From Rhodospirillaceae bacterium UBA1479 (lineage in GTDB: Bacteria; Pseudomonadota; Alphaproteobacteria; Rhodospirillales; Casp-alpha2), in NCBI GenBank assembly GCA_002325375.1, contig DCRZ01000009.1, positions 96,156-160,155 on the forward strand: a DNA stretch of 64,000 nt, given 5' to 3'. The notes beneath the pieces are model-generated. The model worked only from the letters and a program-made list of their open reading frames with translations. It did not search any database and had not been told where the DNA came from. Below, piece after piece: positions 61,571-64,000 of the stretch; position 1 is the first letter of the stretch, and each line of letters begins with the position of its first letter. Both the position numbers and the translations under genes were made by a program.

Positions 61571-61618
61571 ACTAGCCAAGATTTCGTTGACTAGCCGCGC
61601 ATTTTTGGCTAGTATAAT
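61571..61618 (+). promoter_or_regulatory. Transposase promoter region with ACTAGCC repeats
   Basis: ACTAGCC occurs at 61571-61577 and 61590-61596, and inverted (GGCTAGT) at 61607-61613. A -10-like TATAAT lies at 61613-61618 and a -35-like TTGACT at 61587-61592; the 20-base spacer is longer than ideal. The repeats overlap both promoter elements, so they may be transposase binding sites that also control its expression. Confidence 0.5.
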
Positions 61619-61644
61619 CTCACACCAGCAAGGAAGTGTGAGAT
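61617..61644 (+). promoter_or_regulatory. Hairpin enclosing the transposase ribosome site and start codon
   Basis: Perfect 8-bp arms ATCTCACA (61617-61624) and TGTGAGAT (61637-61644) enclose a 12-base loop holding the ribosome site AGGAAG (61631-61636). The right arm includes the first two bases of the ATG at 61643. A transcript from the promoter just upstream would start within or after the left arm, while read-through transcripts carry both arms. Confidence 0.6.
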
Positions 61645-62566
61645 GTCGAAGCCCGAAACCATCAGCCTCTACGAGTTCTTCCAGCAGTTTCCCGATGAGG
61701 AAGCCGCCAGGTTGTTCTTTGAGCAGAAGCGTTGGCCGAACGGCGTCGAGTGCCCGCACTGTGGATCGCACGAAACCTCCGAATGCAAAGACCACAAGCC
61801 GATGCCGTATCGGTGCCGCGCGTGCCGTAAGCACTTCAGCGTCCGCGTCGGCACGGTGTTAGCGGAGTCTCGCCTTCCTTTGCACAAGTGGTTGATGGCG
61901 ATCTACATGATGACCACGGCTCGCAAGGGCATTCCCTCTACCCAGATGGCCCGCGAACTCGGCACCACCCAGAAAACTGCTTGGTTTTTGGCCCAGCGCA
62001 TCCGTGAAACGTGGATGGCTTCAAGTGGTGGTGGCGACATGGGGCCGACGGTTGAAGTTGATGAAACCTTCGTCGGTGGCCGTGAACGCAACAAGCATTC
62101 CAATAAGAAGCTGCGGGCCGGTCGTGGTGCCGTTGGCAAACAGCCGGTTATCGGCATCATGGAACGTGGCGGTAGGGTTGTTGCTGGCCCGATCCCGTCA
62201 ACAGACGGCCCCACCCTTAAGGGCGCTATCCGATACCACGTGGCCCCCGGCTCGACGGTCTACACGGACAACCATGCGGGCTACCGTGGGATGCACGGAT
62301 ATAATCACACTTCAGTCAATCACGGCGTCGGCGAATATGTCCGCGAACAGGCCCACACGAACGGCATCGAAAGTTTCTGGGCCCTGTTGAAGCGCGGATA
62401 CTACGGCATCTACCACTACATGAGCGTGAAGCACCTGCATCGCTACGTGAACGAATTTTCGTTCCGCCACAACACCTCCAAAGTTGATACCATTGACTTC
62501 ATCGGTATGACTGCCGCCCGAATGGTCGGTCATCGCTTGACTTACAAGGATCTGATTAATGGCTGA
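61643..62566 (+). CDS. IS1595-family transposase
   Basis: The 307-residue protein has an N-terminal zinc ribbon (CPHC at 37-40, CRAC at 58-61) and an HTH-like part with STQMARELGTTQKTAWFLAQ (99-118), which recognises DNA. The catalytic domain (DDE-like) has VEVDETFVGGRE (Asp 140), VYTDNHAGYRG (Asp 209) and AHTNGIESFWALLKRG (Asn 240, Glu 243), all typical of IS1595. It appears intact. AGGAAG precedes the ATG, inside a hairpin that could repress translation. Confidence 0.93.
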   Translation: MSKPETISLYEFFQQFPDEEAARLFFEQKRWPNGVECPHCGSHETSECKDHKPMPYRCRACRKHFSVRVGTVLAESRLPLHKWLMAIYMMTTARKGIPSTQMARELGTTQKTAWFLAQRIRETWMASSGGGDMGPTVEVDETFVGGRERNKHSNKKLRAGRGAVGKQPVIGIMERGGRVVAGPIPSTDGPTLKGAIRYHVAPGSTVYTDNHAGYRGMHGYNHTSVNHGVGEYVREQAHTNGIESFWALLKRGYYGIYHYMSVKHLHRYVNEFSFRHNTSKVDTIDFIGMTAARMVGHRLTYKDLING

Positions 62567-63668
62567 GACGCCAAAGAACATTGAACCGATCAATGCGCCC
62601 TTTGAGGCCGTTGTAGAAAATCTCGTTCGCCCCCCTCAATCTCCGGCTTCGAGCGAAGCGACCAAAGATCCCCGACCAAGTTCGGAATTTGAGGTAGTTG
62701 ATTATTCAGCTTCTGATGATGTGGAGCCGATTGGGTTTCGCCTTGACCCAGACACGGAGAGCATTTGGGCGACACAGGCGCAGATTGCGGAATTATTCGC
62801 AACGGACAGATCAAATGTCACTAAACACCTGAGCAACATCTTCTCAGAGGGCGAATTAGATGAAGAAGGCAATGTGCAAAAACTTCACATTGCTCAATCT
62901 TCAAAGCCAGTCGCCATCTACAGTATTGATGCCGTAATTTCCGTTGGATACCGGGTTAATTCCAAGGCAGCAACCAAATTTCGCCAATGGGCCACGCGGA
63001 CAATCACCGCCTTCATTGAGCAGGGCTACGTCATCAATGAAAAGGTGCTCCGCGAGTCCCCAGAAAAACTCAACGAACTCGCGTCAAAACTTCGAGCCCT
63101 TCGCGCTGAAGAAAAGCAGGTCTACGCCAAGGTTCGAGAATGCTTCAAAATAAGTTCGTCGGACTATGATCCATCAGCCAAAACGGTAAAAACCTTCTTT
63201 GCCCTGCTGCAAGATAAGTTTCACCACGCAGTAACGGGCCAGACCGGCTCGAAATTGATCATGGATCGCGCCGACCACAGGGAAGATCACATGGGTGTCG
63301 TTCACTTCAAAGGCGATGAACCAACCCTGAAGGAGGCGACAACAGGAAAAAATTATCTTCGGTCAGATGAGTTGTATCGGCTGCACCTTCTCTCCGAGCA
63401 ATTCCTTCTTTATGCAGAGTCTACGGCCTTAGCTGGCCGTAAAATGACAATGAAATCGCTGCATGAGCAGTTGGACCGCTTACTACAACTCAATGACTAC
63501 CCAGTTTTCGAAGGTTGGAAAGATTACTTGCGGGACGAGGCCGAGCGTCATGCTCGCGCGGAAATGACGCTCTACAAAAAACGCAAAAAGATCGAAAGTC
63601 TTGGAATCGAATACGATGAAGAGGCTCTCGCGGCTGGCGAATACGACGACCTTCTGATTGAAGGCTAG
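62559..63668 (+). CDS. RhuM-family protein, cargo of the IS1595-like element
   Basis: The 369 residues match the RhuM virulence-protein family: WATQAQIAELFATDRSNVTK near 69-88, HLSNIFSEGELDEEGNVQKL, and SIDAVISVGYRVNSKAATKF near 125-144 with FRQWATRTITAFIEQGYVIN. A long C-terminal helical part follows (about 180-369). RhuM was named in Salmonella pathogenicity island 3; its role is not known, but the family is very often on mobile islands and near restriction or toxin-antitoxin genes. The ATG overlaps the end of the transposase gene by eight bases, so both are likely translated from one mRNA. The GC content is lower than in the chromosome. Confidence 0.88.
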   Translation: MAETPKNIEPINAPFEAVVENLVRPPQSPASSEATKDPRPSSEFEVVDYSASDDVEPIGFRLDPDTESIWATQAQIAELFATDRSNVTKHLSNIFSEGELDEEGNVQKLHIAQSSKPVAIYSIDAVISVGYRVNSKAATKFRQWATRTITAFIEQGYVINEKVLRESPEKLNELASKLRALRAEEKQVYAKVRECFKISSSDYDPSAKTVKTFFALLQDKFHHAVTGQTGSKLIMDRADHREDHMGVVHFKGDEPTLKEATTGKNYLRSDELYRLHLLSEQFLLYAESTALAGRKMTMKSLHEQLDRLLQLNDYPVFEGWKDYLRDEAERHARAEMTLYKKRKKIESLGIEYDEEALAAGEYDDLLIEG

Positions 63669-63686
63669 GTCCGACGATTGATTGGG

Positions 63687-64000
63687 CTAGTCGTGATTCC
63701 GTCGCGCCCCAACGAATATCCCCGTCAAGACCATGCCGACTAGACCGATAACCGTGGTAGCAGTGCTTCCGACGAGAAACTTGAGTGCACTCTCCGGTAG
63801 TTCAAAGGGGCATCCTGTAAATCCGTGCAAGACAAGCAACAGCGCGACCACACCGCAATAGACGCACATAAAGATAAAAGCCCTTTTTGCATAGGGCTCG
63901 ATTAATTCATCTAATATCTCAATGGTCCGAACGCGTTTTTTGGTTTGATCCAGTTCCGCTTGAAGCGCGTCCTTTTCTTCGCCGACGCGCGCCAAAGCAC
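63687..64000 (-). CDS. Small membrane protein with N-terminal coiled coil and two helices (5' end outside window)
   Basis: The frame is open from the window edge to a TAG at 63687-63689. The visible part has a coiled coil (EEKDALQAELDQTKKRV), then IEILDELIEPYAKRAF, one membrane helix FIFMCVYCGVVALLLVLHGF and a second, KFLVGSTATTVIGLVGMVLTGIF. No family is certain; the layout resembles small membrane effectors found beside toxin or defence genes. It faces the RhuM gene tail to tail, 18 bases away. Confidence 0.65.
   Translation of the reverse strand, partial: ALARVGEEKDALQAELDQTKKRVRTIEILDELIEPYAKRAFIFMCVYCGVVALLLVLHGFTGCPFELPESALKFLVGSTATTVIGLVGMVLTGIFVGARRNHD

Larger units (their letters stand above)
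61555..64000 (+). mobile_element. IS1595-family-like element with passenger genes, left end and interior (right end outside window)
   Basis: The element's left end is placed at GGGG (61555-61558), where coding-like giant-gene sequence stops. IS1595-family ends commonly begin with GGG. It carries the transposase, a RhuM gene overlapping it, and a membrane-protein gene. The DNA is less GC-rich than the neighbourhood, especially after 62560. No matching right inverted repeat is found before 64000. The flanking AAAAATTT at 61547-61554 could be one copy of an 8-bp target duplication. Confidence 0.7.

Noticed and set aside
63685..63691. Right end of the IS1595-like element at the inverted GGCTAGT
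   Set aside because: No match to the left-end GGGGCCTATATA is present, and the spot overlaps the stop codon of the membrane-protein gene. The right end is more likely beyond 64000.

Overview
The window is high-GC DNA from a Gram-negative alphaproteobacterium, most likely of the Rhodospirillales. This rests on the gene types (KdsB for Kdo/LPS synthesis, Zur-ZnuABC, RND efflux, TAXI-TRAP receptor, PAS_5-like protein, type I secretion) and their codon use. There is no rRNA or tRNA to place it further.

Bases 1-33300 are a normal, densely packed chromosome. In order they hold: the Lys/Ala-rich tail of a truncated gene; kdsB with a histidine phosphatase; an AT-rich island and a small hypothetical gene; an atypical SDR and a TPR/GT9-like protein; the zinc uptake locus (zur, znuB, znuC on the minus strand, znuA on the plus strand) with a good Zur-box candidate between znuC and znuA; a membrane-anchored hypothetical; an ArsR regulator with a second SDR; an EamA exporter; a GFA protein; a CmcJ/NvfI-type oxygenase; a two-gene RND pump; small enzymes and a PAS protein; an M20 peptidase with a cytochrome c; and an XRE regulator. 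Next come a citryl-CoA lyase-like gene with an acyl-CoA ligase and a gamma-carbonic-anhydrase-like protein. A GntR-centred catabolic locus follows: thioesterase, GntR, serine hydrolase and PhyH on one strand, and TAXI receptor, amidase and M20 amidohydrolase on the other. A second, paralogous XRE regulator closes this part.

Bases 33306-61559 are one type I secretion locus read on the minus strand: a giant RTX protein gene (about 24.6 kb, at least 8,212 codons), then the ABC exporter, then the HlyD-type adaptor. From N to C terminus the giant protein has about 3,090 residues of Ala-rich, presumably helical sequence with inserted beta modules; cadherin/VCBS-like repeats; a beta-helix-like stretch; seven LamG-like domains in two groups; a seven-repeat propeller-like block; and a C-terminal array of RTX calcium-binding nonapeptides with a secretion signal.

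Bases 61555-64000 are the left part of an IS1595-type element with a transposase, a RhuM-family gene overlapping it by 8 bp, and a small coiled-coil/two-helix membrane protein running off the end. The reading frame of the giant gene stays open and coding-like right up to the element and has no usable start. The insertion therefore appears to have cut off the 5' end of the giant gene. The most interesting parts are the architecture of the giant protein, its apparent disruption, and the cargo and translational control of the IS1595-like element.
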